Origin: Mesorhabditis belari
Lineage: Eukaryota; Nematoda; Chromadorea; Rhabditida; Rhabditidae
NCBI GenBank assembly: GCA_958450365.1
Contig: CAUEEP010000740.1
Coordinates: 2,297,501 to 2,361,500, forward strand
Length of the DNA: 64,000 bases
Reading direction: 5' to 3'
Part shown: one piece after another, positions 25,245 through 40,600 of the stretch
Layout of the letters: each line of letters starts with the position of its first letter
Position numbering within the stretch: position 1 is the stretch's first letter
Translations under genes and position numbers: made by a program
Notes under the pieces: generated by a model
The model's input: the letters and a program-made list of their open reading frames with translations, nothing else
Told to the model about the DNA's origin: nothing
Databases searched by the model: none

Positions 25245-28200
25245 GTCTTATACTGTAAAGAGCTGGTAGCATTTCAGAAGTTGATCCTCGGTACATTCAG
25301 TAGTTGATTTACTTGACTGTTCCATTACAGATGCATACTGATCGACAGCTATTGAGCCACATTGTGCTTATATTAAGAATTGAACAGCTATAACGAAAAC
25401 CATTCAAGAAAAGAAAATCTGGTTTCAAAAACTACGATCAGCGTAAATCCCAGAACTAGGAATACCTGTAGATTGTGCTGTACTTGCTTAATTGTTTCTA
25501 TACTGTCAAATCCTAAGGAGCGTTGTAAAATAGTTGCTTAATAGAGAACATCAAAACAAAAGACAAATAGAAATTATAAGCACCGGATTGAAGGATTGAA
25601 CCTCTTGGGTAACTATATAACAGCAAAACTGTTTCACGCTAAATTTATCATTCGTACTTACCTTTCATTTTTGAATTCTCACAGAAGTTGACCAAACGTA
25701 GATAGTTTTGATAAAAGAAAGAGGTTAAGGTAGCTTTCAAAAGGTTGTACGCTTTATAGAACGCGTTATTCGAGAAGAATATACTAGCTATGAATACACT
25801 AGTTAAACTATTGTGGGGAGAATATCGGCGCCAACCAATTTCTAAACTATAGCAGACTTGTCAAATGATATGCGTTTGATATCCGTAGAATGGTAACTAA
25901 TTCTTACAAAATAATATTTGAAAGAGAACTCAAACAATACCTCAACTCCCAACAAAGAATCATTTTCCAAAATCGATAAACTGTCATCCAGAGTAAACGG
26001 TTGGAGGGATTTCCTGAAAATTTGTAGTAATTTATGTAATTGATGTTTCTATCTTTTTTATATAAAACATCAAAGGAGGTTTATGTGAAAAACGTCACAA
26101 TGAGTCGGACTTTTGTCATTTTTGATTAGCTGTGTTTGGGAATCCATAAAATCCCAAAAAGAAAAGCTTTGTGGAATCTCTCAAAAGCCATTTTATAAAG
26201 AAATAGTGGACCATTTTGAGAACAAACGTGTATTTAGCAAGGTTTTATGGGTGCAAAAGTTTTTAAATTTCGGCGCTGACTCATTCTCCCCAACCCAATA
26301 GTATTATTCAATCGTCAACGTTCCGACTAAAACGTGTGAAAGTATATGAAAGGCTATTAGTGACAAATTCTACTAAACCAAAACCAGTTACTTGAACAGG
26401 TTTTACTTCTAGAAATCGAATAATTTCATTCTATCCAGATGAACTCATGGCCACGCTAACTGTCTACTGGTTGAGTGTATGAGGGCCAATGGAGTGCCGC
26501 CAATTGCTCAGAAAGTCATCAGGCTTTCTGCGCAACACCCTCTGTGTAATGGAAACTATTTTGTAAATAAATATAAACTGGAACTACTTGTACAAGAACA
26601 TAAAACTTTAAAACTCTGCTTACACCGACAGACATCACTGGTAATTCATATGTAAATTTTAGCTAAGCTTGTACAAGAACACACCACTGTTATACACCAA
26701 CTGATGTTAAAAGCCAAGTCGATCGTACCTCGTTACGAAATTTCAATTCATTCATCACTTCTTTGGCATCGATCATTCTTTTCTTCCATACCTTTCCACA
26801 AAACAATCATCAGTTTATTTATTTCAAAAGTGTTCCCACTCCAAAAAAGCAAAAAAAAGAGAGAAAAGATTTCCTTTCCATCACAATATTGACATTCTCA
26901 TGTTCCTTTACTTCAGTAACCCTGTTTTGTTTTTTCTAAAGTTTTTTTTTTCGGCAACTTCAAACGAGAAATCAGAATCGAAATCACTTTTTAAACAATT
27001 TTTCTAAAGCAATTTTGTAAAATAAAGGCGTTTAAAGATTTATATCGAATTAATGAGTACCTAAATCTACTTTTTATTCGATGTGAAGACAAAATACTGG
27101 AACTTCATTGATTCTTGATACCGATCCAAAAAAAAACTCATTGATGGGCTTTGTAATCAATTTGTAAACCGAATCTACAAATCCCAATGTTAGCGCAGAA
27201 CTTTCACCTCCTCATGTCCTTCTTAAGTGGAGGGATGGGATCCCTTATTTGCTCTCTTTTTTCTTTCTTCTATTCCTCTCTCATTTCCCTCCCTCTTTTC
27301 TTCTTCCAGAATTCCCAACTCTTTTACTCACCTGACTCACACAAAAACCCCCACCCTACCCCAGCTGTTTCAAAATCATCCTTGTACAAAATTTTAAATT
27401 AACCCTGTCAAGTAATAAATGAACAAATTACTTTTAATCTGGCTTTTTTTGCAATTGTATAGGCTCTTAATCAAATTTGGAACCAAGTCAATATAACTTT
27501 AAAACCATTTTGAGATTTTGTAGCCGAAAAAAAGTAATACCTGACTAATAAGCCTGTTTTGATGAATTGCCTGCATTGCCCTTTTCTTCTCAATCTTCAG
27601 AATTCTGTTAGTGATATTCCTCTTTTGCTCCTGTTCACTTTTACAACCATTTACAAGCTTGTATACAATGTCTTTCTTTTTCTTCTCTCGTTGTTCCCAA
27701 ACAATTTTGTGTTGAGGGTTTTGCGTTTGAATTCCCAGCGCATCACGGGAGCAGATCTACTTGCGAACTTTTCGAATGCTGACTCGGTTACGGTGCTTTA
27801 AAGCGGTCCTTCATTTTTTAAAAAAATAAAAAAGGTACTTTTGTGTGAGGGCACAATCGCCCCACAACTGACAAAACGGCCAGGTATAAGGTGCTTCCCG
27901 TTTCGAAACCGACTGAGGCGGCTCCCGTTTTGTTTGGTGTCATTATGCTCAGATTTCTACGATAAATTTCCGCGTTAAATTCGTCTATCGGGAAGGTGCC
28001 GTGGACGATTGAGCCTCCCCCTCCGGGGCGTCAATATGCCCAAATTTTCGGAATCAATTTTTTTTCTTGAATTTGTGTGTATCTGTACAGACACTTTTAA
28101 ACGAAGAAGAGCCGAACCCTTTCTCATATGAATTTGTTCAACTTTTTTCAGAAATTGAGAGAACAGGCGACAGTTTTTTCGAATTTGACACACTTTGAAA

Positions 28201-31200
28201 CTTAAGAGTATGACTTGAGCATTTTGTCTCTCGACTTTTTCAGATCTTCTCGAAATTTTGTTGATTCTCACCGGGAGAAGACCTTCAATTCCCCATATGG
28301 AAAGTTGGAAGGTTGTAATTCGATTTCCTTTCCACCCCTCCCCTCCCCTCCCCCCTCACTGATAACTCTTGTATGGCCTTTCTTCTGCTGCGCTTTTTCT
28401 CTCTTCAAAAGCATCCAAAATAACACCCTACAAATTATCGATTTTTCTAGAGGAATTTTTTTTATTGCACCTTCTCTTGATTTTCTTTCTCAAAAGAGAG
28501 ACAGCGAATGTTTGAACGTCGAAAAAGTCTAACGGGTCTTCCTTTCCTTTGTCGATTCTTTTCTTCTTCTTTTCTCATCCTTTGCCATGTTGAGTCAGCC
28601 TAGGAAGTGCTCAGCTTACCCGGAATTTTGAAATAAAAACATTCTTTGATTTTGGAAATGAAAACTTTCTTCTCTTTTTGAATGTCACAGTTTGAATGTC
28701 ACAACTCAACCTTTTCGCTTTGTTTGAAGGATTTAAAAGAACTCTTATACATCGATAATCTTAAAATTTTCAAAGATTTCAAAGATGTGACAGTTGCGAT
28801 TGCTTTTTAAAGCTTATAAATAGTTTTTATTTTGCTGATTTGTTGTTACACTTTTGACAAGCTTTATCCTCCTTTTCAAATAAAAAATAAACATTATTTG
28901 AGTCATTTTTGATTCGAATTGTCTTGATGATAATCCATAAGCTTTTTTACTAAATATTTGTTATCCAAGATTTGCTAGTTGTTTTTGAAAGCGTTCAGCT
29001 GGCAGAACCTTTTGAGATAGACCCGTTCAGCCCTCTTCCCCATCACTTAATCCTTAAAGCCTTTTGGGTGATAAAAAAACTCTTCAAAATTGAATCTGTT
29101 CTCCTTCCCCTACACTCAATATTTAAAAGACTTCAGGTTTGTTCCCAACCCCCGTTTGTAGTTATCTTTATTTTCTTATTTGATGAAGGAGCCTTTCCAA
29201 GCGCCGCTTGAAGTTCAAAACCTTGATAAACAAATCTTTTCTCTTCTTTTCAACCAGCCAAAAGTGCTAATTTATTGGAGGAGGGGAAGTGGGGAAGGAG
29301 AAGGTGAAGAGGGAGAAGAGATCGTTCAGATTTTGAGCCTTTCGACTTATAACTTCTGACTCATACTGATGGGTCATACATGGGGAATAAGTAAGATGGA
29401 CCGTTGAAGAAAAACAATCCTCTTTATAGTCCCAAGGGCTTTTTTTAAGCTTGAATTTGAAGATTTTGCAAAGTTAACACTTTATTGTCATTGTCATAGA
29501 CACGAATAGTAAGATATTAGTGATTGTTTCAATGACCTAACCTTGTTCTTCAATAATTCAACGACTTCAATCTTCAATGACTTCCTTGATCAAGTCTCTT
29601 TTCGATTCAAAACCCTATCTTCTCCAATTAGAGCTACTTTACTAGTTCAACTATATCGTGATCGATTGTTGTTAGTGTGCATGGAATCGGAATTTGTTTG
29701 TGAAGATTGCGAGACTCTTTTCTCTTTCCCTCCATTTCACACAGCTTGATCAGTCGTCGGGAGAGCGATTCCGAATACGGCACATCGCATAGAAAAGGGG
29801 AAAAGAGAGGAACAGATAACGGGGAAGAGAAAAGGAAAGAGAACAACAGAGGGGAAAGATTCTCCTTCGATATTGCCCATCTTCTTCTTCGGCACATTGC
29901 CACACGCTGATTCATCACTCTCTTTCTATTTCTCTTCCACACAATCTTTCTTCTGAAATTGAGACGAGGCTGTACGGTTACTCGCGATTGCACAAAACTT
30001 ATTACGCAACTTTTTCTTCGATTTTATTTTAGACGGCTAAAGCTATGATAGTACCTTATAGAGCTTAAGTACTTCTACCGTAATTTCAGTCCCTGTTTCC
30101 AGAAACCAATTCCAGGAACCTTGTGCTATCGTACTTCCCTTATACTATTTTGTAATACCAGAGTTCTTTATCGATACGAATTAGGGCTGAATAGAATGTA
30201 TAAGCACTTGAAATTCGAGCTCAAAAGATCTCAAGCAAAGTCATCTCAAGTCGCACAAGGCTAACTGTCTGGCACAAGCCTTACCTAACTACCCGATTTG
30301 TTACTGTCATAACTATTTAGTTGAATTTCTCAACCACTTCAATCAGCACACCAATTCTTTGACTAAAATAGGTATCTTCTTGACTTAAGCTTTGCCAAAA
30401 GTGTTTTGTGGGGAAAGGGAAACACATCGAATGCAATCTCCATATTCGATCAACGCCGGTGTGAGATCGTGTGAATCATTCGGCGAAAATTGCTCGTGTC
30501 GGCTTTCCTCGGAAGACATCGATACTTGTATACAGAAATTTCGCTAGTTCTTTCCAAATCAAAAGGCTTTTTTGCGGGCTTTGTTGTGCTCAAACTAGAG
30601 GATCATACAGTACTTTTTGTCTGTGTTTCATTTAGATTAGGCTTGCAAACGTGTATCAATGAAAATTCTCCATTCTTGTATTTTTTGGTGATCTGGAGAC
30701 TCGGGTTTTCGCCTTTATCTCTGATTTGAAAACCTGAAGATCAATGTCATTGTGCTTAAAAACATATCCTCAAATCCAAGAATTCTTGTAAACGAATACT
30801 TTTCTCCATCAAAGAGTAACATTCGTATCAGAAATTCGATGCTTTCGCCTCATGGATTGGGTCTTTTTTTGGGAGAATAGGAAAAGGGGAATGACCGATT
30901 CATATGTGGAGAGATGTTTACCGGATGAGTCATTCTTTCCCCCTCTCGGATCACCTGCAAGTGGAAGAGAGAAACGACATGGCCACAATTTGCATCTCAT
31001 CGATGCCCACGAATATTTCTGACTCATTTTTTCTCCAGAAGATTCCCATATCTTTCTCAACAAAGTGCTAAGCCGCTTTACCGATCGAGTACCATAGATA
31101 ATCGATTCTTCATTGCTTGGCTGAGTTCTTGTTCTTTCTGAAAACTAAAATTGATTGATATTCAAAATTGATAATCATCTATTTTCTTTTCATGAAGGTT

Positions 31201-31696
31201 TTCGTAAACACAGAAAACTGGAAAACATTAAAGCTTTTGCCCTTTTTACCATGATACGAAGAGTTGTTATTCGGCCGCTTCCCAAAAAGGCCAAGAATTC
31301 ATTTTGTATTTTTTGTGCTCTTGCCGAAGAAATGACTCGAAAAAATCGAATTTAATATGCTAGAAATCTTTTTTTTTTGTTTTCATTTTTGGTATGACTC
31401 GGTTGTATTCGAAATATCAAGAAATTCGACTTAACTCAACAAGAAATTGAAGCTGAACACTCCCTTAACACTATGAATCATCAGCTAAGCTTTGGTTTAT
31501 TCTGATTCTAAAACTAGTACCTGAATACTGTTGAACAACTCAAGTTTTAGCGTATTTATGTCATCTTTAAGATGAATACAATCGATTGTACCAAAGATTT
31601 TCAATGTCAATGACTTGTAAATCAATTTAGGATCAAAGTAAACTCGCACAGCCAAGAGATCCCCGCGTAAGCCTTCTTCAGAAACATAAACCAACG
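25245..31696. other. long intergenic stretch, nothing convincing
   Basis: Contains mainly AT-rich and CT-rich DNA without a credible exon chain. A coding-looking segment at about 26450-26570 (two cysteines, LVECMRANG) has no valid acceptor because a stop precedes it in the same frame. A GC-richer island at 27840-28020 has loosely repeated sub-motifs (TATGCTCAGATTT and TATGCCCAAATTT) and may be a decayed repeat. Regulatory DNA for the downstream SUSD2-like gene presumably lies near the right end, but no site can be named. Confidence 0.5.
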
Positions 31697-34600
31697 ATGT
31701 CTTGGCACATTTTTGGCTTATTGGGCTTCGTTGTGTGGATAGCCCAAGCACAACAACCGCTGCCGCAACAAGGGCAAAACATTCAACCCGATCAAGGCTT
31801 GGGCACGAATCTCATCACTGGGCAAGGACTCACACCATATTATGGAGGTAAGTAAAAATGATTGGGATCATGATAAGAGCTATTGCTTAGTGAACTTGGT
31901 ACCATTTGGACCCGATGCCGGGGATATGCGAGTGAATGACGAAATGTTGACAGGAGGACAGACTATTGATCTCCATTTATTCTTTCCTTTCTACGGTGGA
32001 CTTTACAATTACACATCAGTGAGTTTTCTCGAGATTTCAGAAGTAAATGTGGGTTGCTTATCTATTAAGTTTTTAAGCTTTTTGTTTAATCTGCTAATGT
32101 TGGCATGTACGTTGTTGGCATGGCTAAACTTTAAACAGGCTTCGTGTAAACGTTCAATGCCTGGTGCGTTGAATTTCTTGGCTATGCTATGTTCTAACTG
32201 TAAACAAACATCCTTAACGACTTACAATATGAACTAACTACTAACATCATCATCTACATTTATTCTGTAGTAAATTTTCCCCAACGCTGCAAAGAATCCA
32301 CTTTTTTTGCAGTGGTTTATTTATTTGACCAGATGCCGGCTGTTTACTGGGTTATATTAAAACAGTTATAACACAAGCCTTTTCTAGGTAGACTCAATTC
32401 GATTAACCGATATTCCCAAACCCAACTCAAGTTCAACCAGCCAAACCTTTCCACTCGTCTTTTATCCTTTCTTTGATTGATTCTCGTGCCACGTGTTTGC
32501 CAATAGTTCCCACCAATCACTTGTGCATTTGTTCCGAATCTCGGAAAAGAAAGCCGTTCCCTTTGGATGGGGTAAAAAGGGGGAAAAGGCCGTAATCTGC
32601 ATACAAATAAGGCGTCAAGCGACATTCAACCTTTCCCCAATTTTCAACAAACATTGATCAACAACCCCATGTTCAAAGCATTCTTTGAAAGAATTAGGGA
32701 GAAATGTGTTAGATCTGAAATGAGCTATAAAATTGATTAAGATTATTATAAGAAATTGTGGATATTGTGAAATTTCAGATTTCTGGCAATGGCTACATCA
32801 GCTTTGCGACAGTTCTCGATCAAGGTACTTCTTTGCTATGAAATTTGAGAAATCTAAACGTGATAATATTTACAGTAATCTGATAGTTAATACAAATTAT
32901 ACAATAAATATGGAGATATTTTGAAGTATAATTATTTATTATATGAAGAAAGCTTAAAAGTTCCAAACTTGCACTTGGCACTCAACTATAATACCCTGCA
33001 CTTTTTAAACACACCTAAAACGGTGATTTTCCGAGTAAATATAAATTGTTGAGCTTTTAAGCTTTATGTAGAATAGTCATGATAATCTGACATCGAAATT
33101 TGAGGTCCGGTGATCAACGTGGGTCCACTTGACACGAATTGGCCGACGCATCAAGATCCAGCAATGATTGCACCATATCTATGCAAACAACAAGTGAGTT
33201 TAACTTTAACTTTTAAACATCTATTGTACTTGATATAATGATTATTGTACCCTTAATTATTCCCTCAGATTCCCCGGGATCATGGCCCTGGCTTGAAAAC
33301 TGGCGTTTTCTATCGTCTACTTCTTCGACAATCGCTTTTCGGTCGACAATCGGACAGCAATATGAATATGGGCGGAAGCATGCCATCGTCGTTTTTTACG
33401 CAGAATATGAGACAAGTAATAGATTCAAATTTTTCAAAAAAAATCAAATATATTCAATGTAGGCATGCCCGAATACTCCGAATAATTATGCACGGTGTAA
33501 TCAAGAGAGTGATTACCAGCTGAACGAGTGGATGAACTGGTTGCAAGGTTAAATTTTAGCTTTTATAAAATTTATTTATAGTTTCAAGTACAGTAAGTTC
33601 AAGTTTTCAAATTCTTCTAATCATTTAGAACTTTTTTAAAAGACGAATTTTAGAGGGAATCGCGGGGGCTCAGATGTTCCGAGCTGATGCGGCTCTCGTG
33701 GTTACGTGGTGGGTGTAAAATTGCTTGAATCAAAAGCTAAACCACAGATAAACTCAGTGTTAGCCTTATACAAACATTTAGCTGTAGTGCATTAGCCGAC
33801 TTTAAAAGTTAAGGGTAAAGTTATATATAGTTCTACTGTCTCGTGCTCAGGTTCAACACCGCTTCTGCGATTTCCGGGAGATCCGATGTGGACGCCGGTC
33901 AACTGGCCACATATCAACTCATTTGGCTTACTGATAGCGTTTGTTTCATTCTAAAATATTATTTAAATAGATTATGACAAAATCAACAAAGCAAAATCAA
34001 TCAATTCTTAAATGCAAATATTTTTGTAGAACGCTCGACTTTCCTACGTGATTTTCAACTACGATCGGCTTGGCTTCGATGCGGCCGATTTTCGCGGGAA
34101 TTCTCGATCAGGGCGTTGTCAGGTGAGACAAATTTACAAGGATTTTCAATGATTGCTTTCAGGGATGCTTGAAATTAAAAATCCAGTTGGTTTCTTTTCA
34201 AAAAAAATTAAAATTTCAGGCTCTCTTCAACGGTGGAAATCACACAGGAATGGTGCCCGTCGATCCAACGCAAATGTACAAGAACTCCCCAAAAGTGTTG
34301 GCCTCTCAATCGGGAGTCCCACACATGGTTCGAGGACGGTAAGCAGAGTTTGAAAGCTCAACAAATCACCAATGAAATTGTACATTAAAATGAGTTAAAA
34401 AGGATTAACAAGCAGAATTTTTGTCTGTTTATGGTTAAAAGTTCAGAATTTGCACAGCAACCAGCTTTTTATAGTACCTTTGACTCTGGAAAATCACCAA
34501 ACACCAAGAAAACTTCAGGTACATGTTCCGTGTGGATGACGTCGTCCGACCGGGTGGATGCTCGAACAAAACTGGAGGCACATGTAAGTGAATCAATCTT

Positions 34601-37600
34601 GTACTTTGGCGCTGATACAAGCGCGCACTTTCTAGCAAACTTGGTCGTTCATTTGATTATTCATTTAAAAGCACCAAAAGCCTTGCGTTTGCTAAAGCAA
34701 TTTTTCTTTTAGTCCCAATGATGATCTACCCAAACATCGTGAACATGTTGGGTGAAACGACAGTCGATGTGAATGCAATGTGCTTAGATCGAGCGAAATC
34801 CTATATTCTCATGATTGAGCAGAGACAGGTTTTTAATACATACATTTATTCAAAAATTATCGTACAAACAATACACAAGCTTAAGCCCTAAATGTAGGGA
34901 AAACTCATATATATCTAGCCATAGCTCATATAAAAGAACCAATAATCTAGCCGGCGGGATTGAACCCTTGATCTCTCGACTAAGATATAGAGCTCTTAGC
35001 TAGTCGGTCATGGCAAAAGATCTTTTTAAGAACAAAAAAACTTCAGGTAGCCACTTGTCTAGTGTTGAATCCGTCAATCGCTCGTTGCTCGCTTCCAAAA
35101 ATTTTCGATTGGGGCACACGAACGGTTTATTTCCAACCGAGAGGCGGTGGTGGTGATGATGAGAAAGCTTTCGTTGGATATATCTATTTTGGTGGGTTTT
35201 TTTGAGTAATTTCTGGATGAATCTAGGATTTCAGTGCCACCTACACTTGATCCTCAACGGCTTGAGATTGGCAGCATTTATGATTGGTTCAAGAATCCGT
35301 TGCCGACGATCGTCATGCCAATTTCTTGGTACGCCAATTAGCATTTCTTTTTTGAAAATACTAATTTTTAGGTATCCACGAAATTTCACCAATCCTGACC
35401 TTAACAATCGCATGGACACGGGTGGAGCGAGGATCAGGTAAACGATGAATCCATGCTAAAACTCGGCCTGTTTTCTAGTGACGATTCGATGTACTCAGTT
35501 CAGTTGGGACTTTATGTGATTGGCTACAAGGAGTTCAAAGATGACAATGTTTGTGAAAATCTTTGAATCTTTAAATTGAAAGCATTTGTTCAGATCAAAA
35601 AATTCCGCCCTGAGCATCGAATCATTGCTCGTTTGGGATCGTACGCGAACAAAAATCAATACGAATACCGGTGGAGACCGCAAGAAGAAAGGATCAATTT
35701 GAATCAAGTTAAATAAAAATTGAAAATTGAAAAGGAGTTCTTGTTCCAGGTTGAGCAATGGTACATGACGGATTGGGAGCGGATGAACGAGTTGTACACG
35801 TATCGCTTTGGATACCTCAAGCTCGCTCCGATCATCAATCTTGACCAACAACGGCCCACTCAATTGCCGGCTGGGTGGGAATGGGTTTTGATAGCTTATT
35901 CTTCTTTCCTTTTTTCTTTCTTCTTTTCTTCTTAAGGTACCGGATAGCTCAGTGGTTAGAGCAATTGCCCGGAAAGCAAAAAAAGCTCAATCTCCTCTCC
36001 GGAAATCTGTTTTTTCTTGCCAATCCCTTCACTTCTTTATTACAAATTCTTTCAGACTCGTCTCTCATCCAATTTCGCTGCATTGGATGTGGACAACGAA
36101 CAATCCCGAATATCAGACGACAACCTATAGTCAACAAGAAGAGCAGAGTCGAGTGGATTTCGTGAAGAAGAAGGCCATGCAAATGTGTCATGATTGGTTT
36201 GTTTTTGTGAAAAGCTAAAAGAAATGAATCAATAACATAACAAAGGCCTTTGTTTACCTAAATTCTCACAAGGGAAAGGCAACAGTAGGATGTGGCCAAA
36301 TGAGATACGCCATAGACCATTCGACGGTGAATTTCATGCGCTGATTCCGAATTTCGCTTTTGCAAAATGGCTTTCTATAAAAAGTTATACGTGTTTTAAG
36401 TTTTAAGCCGAATAGAACAATTTTGCTAAAAAGAAATCGAACTCGAGCAAAAAAACGCAGAGCTCGTTTTGTATGCAAGCGTTTTATTCGGAATCAGCGT
36501 GAAATTCTACGTTGAATGGTCTATGGCTTTGAACATATCCTACTGTTCCCTTTCCTTTGTCAGGTACAACGAGGACGGAGCTCAATCGAATTTCATCCGG
36601 GACACCGAAACGAATGCCTCTTGTCCGTGTGTTGAGCGACAAGCGATGGCCGATTTGGGCCGATTTATGCCACATCCACGATGCTCTCAAGTATTGCACA
36701 AGATTTTAAAAAGTTTAGCGCAAAAATTCTAGACTTTCCGTGATATCACTTGCACTCAATCGATCGGAGCCCGGAATTGCTACATGTCGGCGCAAAATGT
36801 TTACGGATCGTATGCGGGATCGGGCAGAACGGACACCTCACACACGACAAGGTTTGTTTGGAGTGCGGAGACGAAATTTCTCGGATCAAGAACAGATTCT
36901 AAGGGATAAAAGTCCAATAAAGTTTTGAGAAGAAATCGAAATTCTTGGAACAAGAATGAGAATTTCTAAAGACTCACGTAAAATCCAGTGAAGAATCTTC
37001 ATATTTCCAAACTTCTGCTAGCAAAGAGCTTTCAGTCGTGTGCCCACTCACTATGGACAAGTGTGCTGTTACGATAAAGAGGGTTTTCTCATGCAGACCA
37101 GTTATCAGCCTGTGATAAAGGTGAGAAAAACTCGGGTTTTTCTTTAAACTTGAGAATCTTAGGTGACACCAGAAGTACCGTACAATCCCGGGTTCCCGCT
37201 GAGAGCCTACGAGTTCGGCACATCACCGTATATGGGGCAATGGGAGGTAAAAAGCTAGTAAAGTTTTGATTTCTATATGACTGTAGGTACCGGGTTTATC
37301 AGCTTTCCACAACGATTATATGCCGTATTTCTTGTGTTGCAAGTACTCCGATTTCCGATGTCAAATGTTCTATTGGAGGCGACCGTCTTCTGGGTGTCAA
37401 GAGTATCAACCGCCCGCTTACGGTTTGTTCTTGAAATTTGATCCACTACATAGTACACTAATCACATAGTACACTAATCACATAGTACACTACATAGTAC
37501 ACTGATTAATCTACAGACTGACAGTAATAAAGTAAAGTAAGGAAAGGTAAAAAGAAAACTCCGGAGAGGGGATTGAACCCTCCCTTGACCTTTTCGCTTT

Positions 37601-40600
37601 CTGGGCAATTGCTCTAACCACTGGAGTATCCGACCTTAAATTTCCGAGAGAAAGAAGGAAAGACAAGGGGGAAGAAGAAGACTATAGTTACATTACTGGT
37701 ACAAGCAAGATCTTTGTACAGGTGAAGCAATGGGTGCCGGAATATTCAATACGATTGACAATGACAAGTTCATCTTCAACGAGCCGGGCGTGTACACTCT
37801 TCTCTACATCCCAAAGACGCTCACGACTCCAGAAGTCCGAATTCAAGTTCGCCTCGAGCGATATCCAAACAGAAAAGTCGATTTCAGTAAGTTTTGAGAG
37901 CTAAATAGCAAAACTGAGTTTTCTAAAGGTTATCTCGGACGATGGATGCCACAGAAAGACTTGGTCCAACCCTCAAACGCCACTGTGATCACCGGAATTG
38001 CGATTGAAGCAACGGGAACTGATCGGTAAGCAGTTATCATAAAATTGGTTGATTACAATATTGATATTAAGCATAAGCTGTTTTGATGAATAGATTTTTA
38101 GATACTTTAAAACCATCATCAATCTTTTAGAGTGCACGTGTTGGCTAGGAAAGACACTCGGCGTTTCCGATACCGAACCAGTGTCATCGTCGGCAATATT
38201 CTTCGATACTTTGACACAATGCACATTCAACGATTCACTGGTAATTCACAGAACAGGGAAAGTTAGAAGCTTTCATTTTTTAGGCGTTCTCGTTTATGTG
38301 AATAGCGTCGAAAGAGGACAAGCCGAGATCTATGTGGTACTTGAAGAGGCACAAATTGGAGTGAGGATTCGGTGAGTTTTGGAGCATTTTTATAGAACAA
38401 GGTTTTTTTTAGAGAATCTTTCAATCGGGATATCGATCGGCTCATGAATTATCAAGAGAGTTTTGGAATGCTCAACGTTGCCCTCTCGGTACCGCCGCAA
38501 TATGGAGTGGTGAGTGAAAATGGAAATTATCTAAAAACTCCAGTAGACATTACTGTAGCTTGAAGATAAGTTGATATATTGATTCTCTAAAATTTATGTT
38601 TCAGCGTCCTGATGGAGACAAGGCACGAGAGAACGAGATCCGACAACGGTACAACTTACCGAAGGTAAGTGATATCGTCTGGGAAATTTAGGCGAATCGA
38701 TTCAATCTTGGAATTTCCATGACAACATTGTCCAAATACGCTTAGCGAACTTTAAATTTCGATACTTTTTTAGGTGTCTGGTTTGATGCGGCCATTCCCC
38801 GAACAAACGATGAGCAGTCAATGGCAAAGGGATCTTCAGATGCAAGACGTCAACTCGGAATCGTATCGACAGCAAATCGTCCAGAATTGTGAGTGCATTT
38901 ATTAAACTCAATGCAGATATTTCTCAAATTACCAACTTATTGAATTGCTTAAATTTCAGACAAAATCCATGGGACGGGTGAGAGTGGATCGGATCAAAAT
39001 CTGAATACCCAATACAACAGCGACATTCCAACGGATAACATGTTTACCGCGAGTAAACAAGAGGACAGCAAATTTGATGTGAGAAAAGTTGAATGTAAAA
39101 AATTAGCATTTTTAAGTAAACTTGAATATTATTGAATAGAAATTGTCCAAAGAAAATACAAATTTTCCAGGTTTTTCCCGAGTCGGCAATGCGCAGTGGG
39201 CCCATTTACAAAGCGGCTGAAGAATATGAAATGTATTTTGTTTTATTTTAATAATATCTTATAATAATATACTGTTAGACTAATTTTATATAGATATTTT
39301 TCTAATGTTTTTTTTGTTTCTAGTGGAAACAATCGCTTCTACCCAATCACCGGCTCGGTCCTTATCCAAATTCTCAACCATTGCCGTGACATGGAGCAAA
39401 ATCCCAATTGTGAGTTTGAATTTTCATTTTTCATTGGGTAAACTAACTTCTAAATTCTCTAGACAATTTGCAACCCCAAGCCTCAAATGTAATGGTTGAC
39501 TACGGGATCTCAACCTGTCCAAATAAGCCCTCGGAAGTGATCGCTGTAAGTTGAAGTGAAATTTTGCAACGAACTGTAGTATTATGCAGTTGCTTACCGT
39601 AATAGTCATCGATAATGGATAGCAGGACTTGCACGTAGTGTTTCTTTTAGGAATGCGGTGACAATTGGGCTTGCCTCTACAACTATGCCCTTTTGAATTC
39701 GAAAGTGATCGGTGAGGAGAGTTATAAATCCTGGAACTCGCATATCAATCTCCGAAATGACGCCGTTCGACAATGTGAGTGCAAGAAAAAAAGCCTTTAT
39801 TGATAAATTTGGAGACAAGTAGAAGCTGAATACAAAATATTCTGTAAACCCTATGCTTTTTAGATAACTCTTGTGGACCGATCAACATCGAGTATCCGGA
39901 ATATTTGATGAAAGTCGGCTCAATGGATAGCGCCTATTTGGATGGAGATGTCGCTCAATTCGAATGTTTCCAATCGCATTGGACAAAAGGAACACACGAG
40001 TACAAATGTGAGTGACATAGCCAGGGTGGCAAACTATTTATCAAAACTAATTTGCTTTGTATTACGAATTACTAGTGTGCTTTTCCTTGAATTCACTAGA
40101 TGTGGCTAGACCTGTGCACTTTCGCTTGAATCAATAACAAAACCAGGTTTATTCAATGCACGTGGAGCAAAGCGTGTGAAAATATTTCAACGAAACTCCA
40201 AGAAACAATGTGTTGATCCAGAGACAAAAGGAATCACTTGGATGAAAATTGTGGAAGTATCTCGAACAAAAGAAAACAACTTTCCCAAGACCAAATAAGA
40301 GAAAATTCTGACTAAATTGGAAAAAGGCGTTCTTTTATACGCGCGTGAGCGCGACCTTGTTTAGGTATTTCTGATACGGTATTTCTGATACGGTATTTCT
40401 GGTGTCTTATTAGACTGCGGCAGCTTTTCGGTCATACTATTGGCGTTTAGGCGGCATGGTAGCCAATCGAGAAGCGTATCGTGACAGCCGAGTACGAGAA
40501 CAAGAACCACTCAATTATCAATTTGGATATTATCGATTTGAATGGAATAAGGTAGGATTCCTAATTAAGAGTGATCTCAACCCCATTTCAGGGTGATCAA

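Noticed and set aside
26450..26570. Coding-looking segment with LVECMRANG
   Set aside because: The only nearby acceptor puts a stop at the first codon of that frame; no start or partner exons.
35936..36004. Functional tRNA gene
   Set aside because: The B box is degraded and position 33 is C; treated as a tRNA-derived repeat.
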